DNA of 30,564 bases from DATKGL01 sp035510455 (GCA_035510455.1 DATKHB010000002.1:1-30564); one strand, 5' to 3'. Shown: positions 1 through 9,025, counted from the first letter of the stretch. Made by a program: numbers and translations. Notes: generated by a model from the letters alone, not told the origin.

Positions 1-2
1 AC

Positions 3-131
3 CTAGACTTCAGAGTTACCAACCAACATTTGCAAGCTAAATTAAACAGCTACCTAGAGTTCTACAACACTAAAAGAGTACACTTAAGTCTGCAGTACAG
101 GACACCCCACCAAATGTTGCAAAGCTCCTGA
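3..131 (+). pseudogene. C-terminal end of an IS3/IS481-type transposase (cut by window edge)
   Basis: The reading frame is open from base 3 to a TGA at 129-131 and encodes about 42 residues. It carries the typical end of a DDE integrase-core transposase: YLEFYNTKRVHLSLQYRTP, matching the family pattern YL..YN..R.H..L...TP. The rest lies outside the window, so I cannot tell whether the element is intact. It is on the plus strand and converges on rsmA, ending 33 bases from the rsmA stop. I see no clear terminal inverted repeat between 131 and 165. The family level (IS3 or IS481) is inferred from the tail alone. Confidence 0.75.
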
Positions 132-164
132 GTTCTATACGTTATTTCGTTATTTTGTTTATGT

Positions 165-980
165 TTATTCAGCGGGGTTAACTTTTTGATAGATTTTATA
201 CCAGTTATCCAGACTCAAGGTTTGGGGTCGAGCAGAGATTGGGATCTGTAACTTCTCTAAGACTTCACCTAGATCCCGTTTGTCTATTCTTAGACCAGCG
301 CTAAGACTGTTTAGGAGTGTCTTGCGTCGCTGGCTAAATCCAGCTTTAACTGTCCTAAAAAAGGCACTCGGATCAACGTCCGGGAATATTGGCTGAGAAT
401 GATAGTCAAGAATAATAACTTGGGAGTCAACTTTGGGTGGAGGATTGAAGGCTTTAGCGAGCACAACCGGTCCAAGTCTCGCTTTACAATAAAACTGAAC
501 GCTGACGCTTAGTAATGACATCTTGCCGGGCGGAGCAGCGACTCTCTCAGCGACCTCTTTTTGAACCAAAATAACCGCTTTAGAGAAGTGGTTTTCGGCC
601 TCACACAACAACCTCAGCAGATTACTCGTTAGATAATAGGGTATATTGGCGACTACCTTATAAGATGGAGGCAAATCGCTTAAGTTAAATTTTAGTATGT
701 CTTGATTATGAATCGTGAGGTTTGGGGCCAGCTGATTGTCGCGCAGCTTGTCCGCTAAGTCTTTGTCTAGTTCAACAGCGATTACTGTCTTAGACTGCTT
801 GACAAGCTTGGCGGTCATATTGCCCAGTCCGGACCCAATCTCTAGCACGTTGTCTATCTTATTTAACTCGGCAAGTTTGACTATATCTTCTATGGTCGCG
901 TCGTCGGTTAGCCAATGCTGCCCAAGAGTTTTTTTATTTTCCATCAAGTTACCAGTTACCGTAGGCTTGCCAATGATCAT
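165..980 (-). CDS. rsmA: 16S rRNA (adenine(1518)-N6/adenine(1519)-N6)-dimethyltransferase RsmA/KsgA
   Basis: Dimethylates two adjacent adenines in the 3' hairpin of 16S rRNA using S-adenosylmethionine, late in 30S assembly. Numbering from the ATG at 980: LGQHWL at 19-24 (family GQNFL), SAM-binding motif I EIGSGLG at 47-53, acidic VELD at 69-72, catalytic NIPYY at 112-116, and the FNPPPKVDS substrate-side motif. Length is normal for the family. Two starts are possible. ATG 980 has a good GGAGG 6-7 bases upstream but overlaps the previous gene by 32 bases, and that GGAGG also encodes conserved residues there. ATG 944 (MENKKTLGQ) begins 4 bases after the upstream stop. The gene is last in the operon. 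Confidence 0.96.
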   Translation of the reverse strand: MIIGKPTVTGNLMENKKTLGQHWLTDDATIEDIVKLAELNKIDNVLEIGSGLGNMTAKLVKQSKTVIAVELDKDLADKLRDNQLAPNLTIHNQDILKFNLSDLPPSYKVVANIPYYLTSNLLRLLCEAENHFSKAVILVQKEVAERVAAPPGKMSLLSVSVQFYCKARLGPVVLAKAFNPPPKVDSQVIILDYHSQPIFPDVDPSAFFRTVKAGFSQRRKTLLNSLSAGLRIDKRDLGEVLEKLQIPISARPQTLSLDNWYKIYQKVNPAE

Positions 981-2244
981 AAGCCGCCTCCCAGCTTCCG
1001 TATCGGCTGTTAGCGTAGTACGTTGCCCACTTTAGCTGTGTAACAGGATTAGTCTCCCAGTCTGATCCAAAAGATGCCATCTTTTCGCCGGGCGTTGCTT
1101 GCCCTAAGCCGTACCCGATTTCTTCGCTTAATATGTACGCAGAAGGCGCATAACCCGGGCAGTACCCTATATCTCCCTGAACTTTAGTCGGGCACCATCC
1201 CGATTCATTACTAACTATGTAGTTCACGTAAGCATAGTCCGAGCTACTTATGCCAGCTTCAGCCATTACGGCTTCCTTGTCAGCTGGGATTTGAACAGCT
1301 TGACCCTCCGCCACTATTTCCGGGACCGGAGGCTGTGTAACAACTGTTTGAATTAGACTTTGGCTAACTTCTACACCATTAACATAGTTAAGTTGGTATG
1401 TGAGGACTTCCTGACCAGAGCTTCCCTGTTGTCTAACAGCACTCGTGCCAAAGCTTAAACTGTCGTCTTGGATGGTAGTAATAGGGGTGGCTATGGTCTG
1501 TTGGACATTTTCGATCTTAGTGCCTTGATGTATGAGAAAAATCTGAAGATCCGGAGTTATAGGGGTGCTGATGCCTGGCTGCACGCTATCGCCGGTGCCA
1601 AGTTTAATATCTTCTTGGCTAAGCAATTGACCAATTGTTGTAGCATGAGTCCTTAAGTTAGTCGGTGTGCCGTAGAGATTTAAATAGACCGGTGTAGCCG
1701 GGTCGATGATTACCTGATTATCGACACTGTTAGCAACCGCAAAGTTAGCAACCGGCCGAGATGATATGTAATCTTGAGGGTAGACCGTTATACCGGCCTG
1801 TTGGGCGATACTTCGTGGTGTTGATGCGGCGCTAAATGTATAGGTAATTTGACTGCCATCAATAATTTCTACCGGCACCGCCCGATAAATATTAACTCTA
1901 AGCTCGTCCTGAGTTATAGGCGTACTAGCACTTGGTTCGACAACATCTCCCGGATTAAGTTTTAGATTGATCTTGGCCAAAAGAGCACCGATGGTCGGTT
2001 CTCGCGTCGGTACAAGTTCCTGGTGGCCGTTATTGGAAATGATAACTATATATGAACTAATCGGCTTGAAGGCTGGGCTGCCGCCATTCAGCAACAGGAA
2101 AACAGCCGTGCTTAAGACAGCTAGCGACAAAAACGTAATTATCGGTAACACTATTGGGTGCACCTTTAAACCTTTGATAGCTGCTGCTTTAGCTTCACGC
2201 TCAGCTTTATAAAGCTTATGAAACTGTCTAAGTTTTTTCTGCAT
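949..2244 (-). CDS. RpfB/YabE-like cell-wall protein: DUF348 modules, G5 domain, C-terminal lysozyme-like domain
   Basis: A probable membrane-anchored peptidoglycan-cleaving protein. Numbering from the ATG at 2244: basic N-terminus, one membrane segment at about 31-53, DUF348 (ubiquitin-like YabE N-terminal) repeats between about 64 and 240, a G5 domain at about 243-312, and a C-terminal transglycosylase-like domain at about 325-431. The last has the likely catalytic Glu347 in NESGW and a GYGLGQAT motif at 377-384. This order matches resuscitation-promoting factor RpfB of Actinobacteria and YabE of Firmicutes, although the last domain is closer to general lytic transglycosylases than to the Rpf fold. 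The longer frame to 2259 would start with TTG, so I prefer ATG 2244. It lies 34 bases after the NUDIX gene and directly before rsmA. Confidence 0.85.
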   Translation of the reverse strand: MQKKLRQFHKLYKAEREAKAAAIKGLKVHPIVLPIITFLSLAVLSTAVFLLLNGGSPAFKPISSYIVIISNNGHQELVPTREPTIGALLAKINLKLNPGDVVEPSASTPITQDELRVNIYRAVPVEIIDGSQITYTFSAASTPRSIAQQAGITVYPQDYISSRPVANFAVANSVDNQVIIDPATPVYLNLYGTPTNLRTHATTIGQLLSQEDIKLGTGDSVQPGISTPITPDLQIFLIHQGTKIENVQQTIATPITTIQDDSLSFGTSAVRQQGSSGQEVLTYQLNYVNGVEVSQSLIQTVVTQPPVPEIVAEGQAVQIPADKEAVMAEAGISSSDYAYVNYIVSNESGWCPTKVQGDIGYCPGYAPSAYILSEEIGYGLGQATPGEKMASFGSDWETNPVTQLKWATYYANSRYGSWEAAYDHWQAYGNW

Positions 2245-2278
2245 ATTAAAAACGATCAAATACCAAAATCATTACAGT

Positions 2279-2782
2279 CTAATTATCAGATTCCGAGACA
2301 GGTTTTATTGTACCAAAATGACCACTTTCTTTCCAGGTCCGTAGGCCAGTAAGAACATCGATGCCAGCAACTTTGTTATCTAGTTTTTCGATGTTTAGCC
2401 AATCAGCAGAAGTTATTTCAGGCCGTCCCGCTTTTAGCGTTTCCAGTGTTGGCGAAATATAGAAAAAATAATGAATGCTGGTGGTAATCCCATGAGAAGT
2501 AATTTTCTCTACAGATAAAAACTTAAGGTCACCAGGCGATAAATTAAGTTTTGTTTCTTCCTTTAGTTCCCTAGCGGCACTAACTTCCGGTAGTTCGCCT
2601 TTATGAATACCGCCGCCTGGCAAAGACCATTTACCGTCACCCAGCCAGGCTCTGACAACAGCTATTTTTTGATCGTGGACTACGATAACTCTGGTTCGGT
2701 GAGATTCATTTAGGTATAAAAAGAGCAAAGGCCGCACCATCCAGTAAGCAACTACGCCCAAACCAAGTTGCGAGCGTCTCAT
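2279..2782 (-). CDS. NUDIX hydrolase
   Basis: A member of the NUDIX superfamily, which hydrolyses nucleoside diphosphates linked to another moiety; the substrate cannot be read from the sequence. The Nudix box runs from G57 to L79: G-x5-E63-x7-R71-E72-L-x-E75-E76, with all metal-binding acidic residues present. The usual Gly near the end of the box is Lys78. The N-terminal 25 residues are hydrophobic (WMVRPLLFLYL), so the enzyme may sit at the membrane. The ATG overlaps the pcrA stop as ATGA, which implies translational coupling with the helicase gene. Confidence 0.9.
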   Translation of the reverse strand: MRRSQLGLGVVAYWMVRPLLFLYLNESHRTRVIVVHDQKIAVVRAWLGDGKWSLPGGGIHKGELPEVSAARELKEETKLNLSPGDLKFLSVEKITSHGITTSIHYFFYISPTLETLKAGRPEITSADWLNIEKLDNKVAGIDVLTGLRTWKESGHFGTIKPVSESDN

Positions 2783-4950
2783 AATCGCTCCAAAGGAGCA
2801 AAAGTAATATTTAGTTTCTTACTGCCTTTGCCCTTGAAATAAACCACTGCCGTGTCACCGTCCATTTCCACTACCTTGCCAACCCCAAAAATTTGATGTC
2901 TGACGGTGTCACCTTCGTTAAGTTCAACATTGTACTGTGGTTCGTCGTTATATAGCTGCGATTCTGAAAAGCTATCAGATACCTGCGAAAATGTCTCAAG
3001 ACCATATGGCTGCGAAGTGCCTGAGTCATTGATACCGACATCGCGATCAGTAATTTCCGACAGGAACCGGCTGGGCGGGTTATGCTGCAACCCACCGTAG
3101 AGCAACCGGCTGGTAGCATGTAACATATATAGTTCCTCGCGAGCACGTGTCATACCTACGTAGCACAGTCGCCTTTCCTCTTCCATCTCAGATTGATCAT
3201 AAAAAGCTCTTGAGTGAGGGAAGATCGACTCCTCCATGCCGCTTAAAAACACTACCGGGAATTCCAGGCCTTTAGCGGCGTGCAGTGTCATTAGAGTTAC
3301 AGCATTGCCATCCAGGTTAGCCTGATCGATATCACTAACCAAAGAAACTTCCTCGAGGAATTCACTAAGGCCAACATCGTGGTAAGCCTTTGCTACACCC
3401 AACAGTTCTTTGACGTTTTCCTGTCTTGACTCTCCCTGGGCAGTACCGTCGTTAAGAAAATCTAAATATTTAATTCGACGTAACAGCGAATCTATAATGC
3501 CAGCTGGTGGAGTGTTTTCAGATAATCTTCTAATGTTCTCTAGTTGATCATAAAGTTCACTTAACCCAGCTTTAGCTTTGGGAGTAAGGGTTTGACACTC
3601 TTCAATTTTTGTCATCGCCTCAGAAAGAGAGTAGCCGCTAGATTCTGCCCATTCATAAAATCTTTCTAGTGATTTTTGACCTATCCCCCTGGTCGGCACG
3701 TTCACAACCCGTTCAAAACTTATCCGGTCATTTGGCTGATATATAAGTCTAAGGTAGGCTACGACATCTTTTACTTCTTTTCGATCATAAAATCGTTGTC
3801 CGCCGACGATCCGATAGGGAACCCCGTAGTGGATGAAGGTCTCTTCCAGCGACCGGCTCTGAGCATTAGTACGGTACAAAATTGCAAAGTCCCGGTAAGC
3901 TCTTTGGCCACTGCTGACTGAGTTATTGATTTTTTGAAAGATAAAATCACCTTCGGCTCGTTCATTAGACAACTGGATAACCTGCACGGGCAGGCCATCG
4001 GCTTCAGCAGTCCAAAGCTTTTTATCTGATCGCTGAGTATTTTTGACGATTACGGTCTGAGCAGCATTAAGAATATGCTTGGTGCTGCGGTAATTTTGTT
4101 CTAGCTTAATAACCGCGCAGTCTGGGTAGTCTTTTTCAAAATTTAGTATATTACGAAAATCTGACCCTCTGAAGCCATAGATCGATTGCCAATCGTCTCC
4201 ACAGACTGCAACATTTTTTTGAATATTTGTCAATAATCTAATCAGCTTGTACTGCGCTGAGTTAGTGTCTTGGTACTCATCGATCATGATGTAGCGAAAT
4301 TGATTTTGCCACTTTTGTCTGATTTCTAGGTTTTGTTCGAGCATACTAACTGTCCGATTAATGAGATCATCAAAGTCTAGTGCCGAGGCATCATGGAGAT
4401 TTTTTTCATATAAAGGAAACACCTTGGAAATGGTCTTCTGTAGGGAGTCCCCAGCAAACTTACTGTAGTCGGCTGGCGTAAGCATTTCGTTTTTAGCGCT
4501 GCTAATGAGGCTGGCTATAATTTTTGGTGGAAAAGTTTTCTCATCAATAAATAATTGTTTAGATGATTGCTTAACGGCACTTAGTCTGTCTGACTCATCG
4601 AATATAACAAAATTTGTCGGGATGCCTATTTTTTGACCGTCCTGTCGCAAGATCCGGACACAGATGGAGTGGAAGGTGCCAATATATGGCATAAAACTTC
4701 GGCTATGGTGATCTTGACCAAGAAGACGGGCAACTCTTTGTCTGATTTCATTAGCCGCTTTATTCGTGAAGGTGACCGCAAGAATGTTATAGGGCGTGGC
4801 TATCTTGCTGCCAACAAGATAGGCGATCCGGTGAGTCAAGGTTTTGGTTTTGCCCGACCCGGCACCAGCCAAAATAAGCAGAGGCCCCTCAATCGTTTTA
4901 ACCGCGCGGCATTGTTCTGAATTCAGCCCAATTAATAAATCGTCTAACAC
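2779..4950 (-). CDS. pcrA: ATP-dependent DNA helicase, UvrD/PcrA type
   Basis: Superfamily 1A 3'-to-5' DNA helicase for nucleotide excision and recombination repair. Motifs appear in order: Q motif LNSEQCRAV at 9-17, Walker A GAGSGKT at 29-35, TFTNKAA at 60-66, GTFHSIC at 91-97, Walker B DEYQDTN at 224-230, motif III GDDWQSIYGFRG at 251-262, LEQNYRST at 283-290, then TLHAAKGLEFPVVF and the arginine-finger motif YVGMTRARE further on. The C-terminal 45 residues (HQIFGVGKV...YFKGKG) look like the Tudor-like RNA polymerase-binding domain of PcrA. At 723 residues the length is normal. The start is GTG (4948-4950). The operon context puts it between a small membrane protein and the NUDIX gene. Confidence 0.95.
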   Translation of the reverse strand: MLDDLLIGLNSEQCRAVKTIEGPLLILAGAGSGKTKTLTHRIAYLVGSKIATPYNILAVTFTNKAANEIRQRVARLLGQDHHSRSFMPYIGTFHSICVRILRQDGQKIGIPTNFVIFDESDRLSAVKQSSKQLFIDEKTFPPKIIASLISSAKNEMLTPADYSKFAGDSLQKTISKVFPLYEKNLHDASALDFDDLINRTVSMLEQNLEIRQKWQNQFRYIMIDEYQDTNSAQYKLIRLLTNIQKNVAVCGDDWQSIYGFRGSDFRNILNFEKDYPDCAVIKLEQNYRSTKHILNAAQTVIVKNTQRSDKKLWTAEADGLPVQVIQLSNERAEGDFIFQKINNSVSSGQRAYRDFAILYRTNAQSRSLEETFIHYGVPYRIVGGQRFYDRKEVKDVVAYLRLIYQPNDRISFERVVNVPTRGIGQKSLERFYEWAESSGYSLSEAMTKIEECQTLTPKAKAGLSELYDQLENIRRLSENTPPAGIIDSLLRRIKYLDFLNDGTAQGESRQENVKELLGVAKAYHDVGLSEFLEEVSLVSDIDQANLDGNAVTLMTLHAAKGLEFPVVFLSGMEESIFPHSRAFYDQSEMEEERRLCYVGMTRAREELYMLHATSRLLYGGLQHNPPSRFLSEITDRDVGINDSGTSQPYGLETFSQVSDSFSESQLYNDEPQYNVELNEGDTVRHQIFGVGKVVEMDGDTAVVYFKGKGSKKLNITFAPLERL

Positions 4951-4994
4951 CTTACTATTCTAACAGACAAGGGCTTGTTAGCCCGGTGAGCTTA

Positions 4995-5381
4995 TTAATA
5001 TACAATGCGTAAATAAATTACTATGCCTATTATTGTCATTGAGATGATAATTACGGACATTATTGCCACCAAGAGCACTCGACTAATTTTAGGCCGGCGG
5101 AGATCATGATTAACAATGGTTGGCTGAGTGGGACCCTGCGTTTCTGAGGCAACGATCAGATTTGGACTAGTTTCAGTCAGCGGTGGGTTAGTCAGCTGAG
5201 AGGAAAGATTGTCAGGTTCTATAGACTCTTCAGGTTGTTTCTGAGCATTGAGCATCGGGTCTGGCTGTTGGGGTGACGAATCAGGGATGACTGGGCGTCC
5301 GGTCGGCGTAGCTGGAGTATTTCCTGGAGGAGTAATATCAAATACTTTGGGGTTGCCGTTAGTCGGTTTTTGACTATCCAT
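4995..5381 (-). CDS. Small proline-rich protein with a C-terminal membrane anchor
   Basis: I do not recognise this 128-residue protein. The first 95 residues are rich in Pro, Gln, Thr and Ser and probably disordered (TPPGNTPATPTGRPVIP). A basic stretch (RRPKISR) leads into one hydrophobic segment, about residues 100-124, near the C-terminus. With basic residues just before the segment, the tail-anchor orientation would leave the long N-terminal part in the cytoplasm. The ATG overlaps the end of tpiA by 8 bases, so it is translated with the glycolytic genes. Function unknown. Confidence 0.75.
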   Translation of the reverse strand: MDSQKPTNGNPKVFDITPPGNTPATPTGRPVIPDSSPQQPDPMLNAQKQPEESIEPDNLSSQLTNPPLTETSPNLIVASETQGPTQPTIVNHDLRRPKISRVLLVAIMSVIIISMTIIGIVIYLRIVY

Positions 5382-6171
5382 TATCTTGGTTTTTTAGTCC
5401 CTCGTGGTGAGCACGATCAGCGGCTTGAACAAGTTCACCAAATTTACGCGAGCTGAGACTCTCATGCCCAACCAGGGCTCCATCACAACCCTTGATGGTT
5501 AAGTAACCGTATATCGAGTGTTCGTCGACGCTGCCGCCGTATAGTATCCGCACTTCAGTGGCCGCTTTCTGACCATATAGGTCAGCAATTTGAGACCTTA
5601 GATAAGCTATTGTTGACTCTATTTCAGTAGGCTTTGGTATTTCACCTTCAAATGTGCTTATAGCCCACGTTGGTTCATAGGCAATTACTACCTTTTCAAT
5701 ATCTTTACTGGTTACATCCGATAGGGCAGTCGTTAGCTCATCATGCAAAACCCGTTTGGTTTCTCCGGCTTCACGTTCGTGCTTAGTGTCTCCTATGCAG
5801 ATTATTGGCACTATATCATTACGAATAGCTGCCGCCACTTTTTTGGTAACTGAGTCGAGAGTTTCATTAAAGTATATCCGTCTTTCAGAATGACCAATTA
5901 TACAGTAGTGAGCCAGCTCCCTTAACATCGCAAAACTAACTTCGCCGGTATAAGCTCCTTCGTCTACATAAAAGGCGTTCTGGGCCGCTAGCCTAAACTT
6001 GCGCCGGTCTATTTGAAGGCTTAACGGCTGAAGGGTCATGAGACTCGGCGCTAGCACAACTTCAAGGTTGCGATAAATCTTTATAGACTGACTTAATTCG
6101 TGCACTAAATGACTGGCCTCTTTGGCGTTTAAATGCATTTTCCAATTTGCGACGATTAGAGTCTTGCGCAT
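5374..6171 (-). CDS. tpiA: Triose-phosphate isomerase
   Basis: Interconverts dihydroxyacetone phosphate and glyceraldehyde 3-phosphate in glycolysis. All catalytic residues are present: Lys11 in NWKM, His94 in IGHSERR and Glu166 in YEPTWAI. The phosphate-binding segments YGGSV (211-215) and GALVGHESL are visible. The flexible loop 6 reads AISTFEG instead of the common AIGTG, which is a divergence but keeps the catalytic Glu. Its 265 residues are close to the usual 250. It starts 19 bases after pgk and overlaps the following small membrane-protein gene. Confidence 0.97.
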   Translation of the reverse strand: MRKTLIVANWKMHLNAKEASHLVHELSQSIKIYRNLEVVLAPSLMTLQPLSLQIDRRKFRLAAQNAFYVDEGAYTGEVSFAMLRELAHYCIIGHSERRIYFNETLDSVTKKVAAAIRNDIVPIICIGDTKHEREAGETKRVLHDELTTALSDVTSKDIEKVVIAYEPTWAISTFEGEIPKPTEIESTIAYLRSQIADLYGQKAATEVRILYGGSVDEHSIYGYLTIKGCDGALVGHESLSSRKFGELVQAADRAHHEGLKNQDNG

Positions 6172-6190
6172 AATCTGTATTGTATATCCC

Positions 6191-7483
6191 CTACTTCACT
6201 TTATCCATCAAAGCTTCAATTCCTGGCAGCTTTCGTCCCGCCATTAGTTCCAGGCTAGCTCCGCCGCCGGTAGATACATGATCAAATGAATCTGTCAGCT
6301 TTCGCTGTTCTATGTAACCGACGGTATCTCCGCCGCCGACCAAGCTAAACGGCCGATGGCCAAACTGTCCCAGCATTGCTTCCATGATGAGTTCTGTCCC
6401 GTGAGCGTAAGGCCCCACTGGGCCATGCAGGCTATTAGTCTCGGTAACTCCCATTGTCCCATTCCAGACAACCGTTTTTGATAACTGAACAGCCCCAGCA
6501 ATAAATGCTCCGGTGAAAGGACCGATGTCTAAAATCATTTCGTCGTCGGCTATTTGACGACTGGAGCTAGGAGGTGATTTAGGATAGTTTTCGATATCAG
6601 CCACAACGTCAGCTGTCCAATCGACAATTCTAGTTACGCTCATGGTATCGATTTTTTTTGCAACAACTCCGTCTTGAGGAATATAAAAGACGAATTGCTG
6701 CTTAGCAGTTTTAGCCCTTGTTCTTTTCAAGATTTCTTTAGCTAATCCTAAATCGTCTTTGTCTACCAGGCTTTTAGCAACATCAATGCCACTGGCGGCT
6801 AAGAAGGTATTAGCCATCGCTCCGCCGATCGCCACCATGTCGGCAAGATCTATAAATCTATTAAGAATGTCTATTTTGTCAGCGATCTTAGCTCCGCCGA
6901 TAATGGCAATCAGCGGGTGTTTAGGATCGTGCATGACACTTTCGATCGTAGTAATTTCTTTTTCTAGCAATAAACCGGCAACACTTGGCAGAAGCTTAGT
7001 GATAGCGTCGGTGCTGGCATGCGCCCGGTGAATCACCCCAAATGCATCCTGCACGAAAACATCAGCCAGACTAGCTAGTTTGGCGGCAAAACTATTATCG
7101 TTTTCTTCCTCTTCCGGATAAAAACGTAGGTTTTCGAGCATGAGAATTTGCCCCGACCTAAGGCTTTTAGCAGCCTTCTCAACTTTTGGGCCAATACAAT
7201 CATCAATAAATTCTACGGGTCTTTTCAGTTCTTTGGATAAGTATTTTGCAACGGGCGCCAATGACAATGATGGCGCTTTTTTGCCGTCTGGGCGACCTAA
7301 ATGCGAGCAGATGATTACTTTGGCTTTACGCTCCAGTAGATATTGAACCGTCGGCAGGGACTCCATTATGCGATAACCATCGCTAATATGACCCTTCTCA
7401 TCAATCGGCACATTGTAATCAGCACGCAACAAAACTCGCTTACCAGTCAGATCAATGTCTCGAATTGTTTTTATTCCATCCAC
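6191..7483 (-). CDS. pgk: Phosphoglycerate kinase
   Basis: Transfers phosphate from 1,3-bisphosphoglycerate to ADP, the first ATP-forming step of glycolysis. Recognisable blocks are RADYNVPID at 20-28, the substrate Arg38, SHLGRPDGKK at 60-69, ENLRFYPEE, DAFGVIHRAHAST, GGAKIADKI, the nucleotide-site GTMGVTE and the C-terminal GGGDT at 383-387. It is 430 residues, slightly longer than the bacterial norm of about 390-400. The start is GTG at 7481-7483, with AAGGG about 8 bases upstream on the coding strand. It follows pyk by 17 bases. Confidence 0.97.
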   Translation of the reverse strand: MDGIKTIRDIDLTGKRVLLRADYNVPIDEKGHISDGYRIMESLPTVQYLLERKAKVIICSHLGRPDGKKAPSLSLAPVAKYLSKELKRPVEFIDDCIGPKVEKAAKSLRSGQILMLENLRFYPEEEENDNSFAAKLASLADVFVQDAFGVIHRAHASTDAITKLLPSVAGLLLEKEITTIESVMHDPKHPLIAIIGGAKIADKIDILNRFIDLADMVAIGGAMANTFLAASGIDVAKSLVDKDDLGLAKEILKRTRAKTAKQQFVFYIPQDGVVAKKIDTMSVTRIVDWTADVVADIENYPKSPPSSSRQIADDEMILDIGPFTGAFIAGAVQLSKTVVWNGTMGVTETNSLHGPVGPYAHGTELIMEAMLGQFGHRPFSLVGGGDTVGYIEQRKLTDSFDHVSTGGGASLELMAGRKLPGIEALMDKVK

Positions 7484-7500
7484 CCAATTAACCCTTACGT

Positions 7501-8955
7501 TTATTCTAGCACGCGAATCTTGATTGTATCAGTGGTTCCTACTACTCCTGGGTAGCGTCCGCTAGCCATTATCACAACGTCGCCTTTATGGAGGACATGA
7601 TTCTCCCTAAGCCAAGTCGTTAGTCTCATGGCTGCTTGACGATTGGCTGGCCTTATATAGCTTTTAACTCCGTAAACGATTGCTAGTTGGTGAGCTGTTC
7701 GCAAACTGCTGGTCACGGCGATCAGAGGAATTTTGGAACGTCTGGCGGCAATTTGTTGAGCCGTGGCGCCAGACAAAGTCTCGGCCACTATAGCCTGAGC
7801 ATTAATGTCTTCGGCCAATGATATGACACCTCTACTAATAGCTCCCTGGTCGGTGCGTTCAATCGGTTCAGTAAAGACTACTTTTAGAGGAGCGTTAGTC
7901 TCGGTGTAGCGAATCACGCGTTTCATGATCTTGACCGAATCAATTGGATAGCGACCATTGGCTGTTTCATCGCTTAGCATCAAACAATCAGCCCCAATTA
8001 AAACTGAAGTGGCAACATCTGAGACCTCGGCTCGGGTAGGTTCAGGAGCTTCTGTCATGCTAGCTAGTAACTGTGTGGCTACGATTGTCGGTTTGGCATA
8101 TTTTAGTCCTAGACCAATTATTTGGCGCTGGACTGTCGGGACTGATTCCTGTTCGGTTTCAATCGCTAAGTCACCACGAGCAATCATCACAGCATCAGAA
8201 GACTGGACAATCGCTTCAAGGTTATCAACCGCTGCCTTAGTTTCAATTTTGGCTATTATCTTGGCATCACTGCCAACGTTCTTTAAGATCCGCTTTAAGT
8301 TATCAATGTCTTGAACGTCTTGAACAAAACTCAGCGCCACATAATCCACATCATGAGTTGATCCGAAGACGATGTCCTTGCGATCTTTATCGGTAATAAT
8401 ATCGCCGCTCAGATCGGTATCGGGCAGGTTTATTCCTTTGCGCTTTATTAGAATCCCGTTATTTTCAGCCTCGGCATATAATACTCCATCTTTAACGGCC
8501 GTGATGTGAGTTCGGATTTTACCATCAAAAAGATATAGTCGGTCTCCTCTTTTTACTTTTTTACTAAGATCGTACTGAATGGGTATCGGCCCCCCTGCTT
8601 GATAGACGATCTGGTAGGCAAATCTCAGGGTCTCTCCTCGTTTAACGTTAATTATGCCGTCGAAGTCGCCCAATCTAATCTTCGGTCCCTGAAGATCTTG
8701 GATGATTGCCACTGGTTTGCTGTATTCTTTGGAAGCTTTGCGGATCCAACTTATTTGTCTCTCACGTTCCTCATAATCTCCGTGACTGAAATTCAATCTC
8801 AATCCATTAGCTCCAGTTTTAATTAGAGCTAGAATACTTTCATAACTGTCAGTTGCTGGCCCTAAAGTTGCAATAATTTTAGTACGCTTAAAAGCTTTTA
8901 GGGGTACATTCGGCGCAAGGTCAGTTAAACTATTCAAGTTTCTTTTATCCCACAT
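7501..8955 (-). CDS. pyk: Pyruvate kinase
   Basis: Makes pyruvate and ATP from phosphoenolpyruvate and ADP. Evidence: KIIATLGPAT near residue 26, substrate-binding RLNFSHG at 53-59, KGINLPD, KIETKAAVDN, and the active-site MIARGDLAIE motif followed by the KPTIVATQLLASM segment. The C-terminal regulatory domain is present (IVAETLSGATAQQIA and TDTIKIR). There is no extra PEP-utiliser domain. It is the first gene of the operon running down to rsmA, so its promoter probably drives the whole set. Confidence 0.97.
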   Translation of the reverse strand: MWDKRNLNSLTDLAPNVPLKAFKRTKIIATLGPATDSYESILALIKTGANGLRLNFSHGDYEERERQISWIRKASKEYSKPVAIIQDLQGPKIRLGDFDGIINVKRGETLRFAYQIVYQAGGPIPIQYDLSKKVKRGDRLYLFDGKIRTHITAVKDGVLYAEAENNGILIKRKGINLPDTDLSGDIITDKDRKDIVFGSTHDVDYVALSFVQDVQDIDNLKRILKNVGSDAKIIAKIETKAAVDNLEAIVQSSDAVMIARGDLAIETEQESVPTVQRQIIGLGLKYAKPTIVATQLLASMTEAPEPTRAEVSDVATSVLIGADCLMLSDETANGRYPIDSVKIMKRVIRYTETNAPLKVVFTEPIERTDQGAISRGVISLAEDINAQAIVAETLSGATAQQIAARRSKIPLIAVTSSLRTAHQLAIVYGVKSYIRPANRQAAMRLTTWLRENHVLHKGDVVIMASGRYPGVVGTTDTIKIRVLE

Positions 8956-8977
8956 TTTAGATATTGTTGTCAGGTTT

Positions 8978-8983
8978 AGTATA
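8978..8983 (-). promoter_or_regulatory. Possible -10 box of the pyk operon
   Basis: TATACT on the minus strand, 22 bases before the pyk ATG. The -35 candidate 17 bases upstream (TAGAGT) is poor. No Shine-Dalgarno sequence lies between it and the ATG. Weak evidence, placed here because an operon of eight genes must be served from this gap. Confidence 0.3.
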
Positions 8984-9025
8984 TCTTGATGTAACGATAA
9001 ACTCTAGACGCAAAACCTCAATAAC

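Noticed and set aside
251..262. GDDWQSIYG in PcrA motif III (protein residues, not bases) as a defect
   Set aside because: The usual sequence is GDDDQSIYG, but the Gln and the rest of the motif are intact, and Trp at this place is, to my knowledge, common in CPR homologues.
736..1035. Plus-strand open frame opposite rsmA (and similar frames opposite pgk, pyk, pcrA and the surface genes)
   Set aside because: They lie on the other strand of well-supported genes, have low-complexity translations and no ribosome site. They are shadows of the real genes.
4956..4990. CTAACA...TTAG hairpin between pcrA and the small membrane-protein gene as a terminator
   Set aside because: The stem is short and bulged and no T-run follows on the minus strand. 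It would also split an otherwise tight operon.
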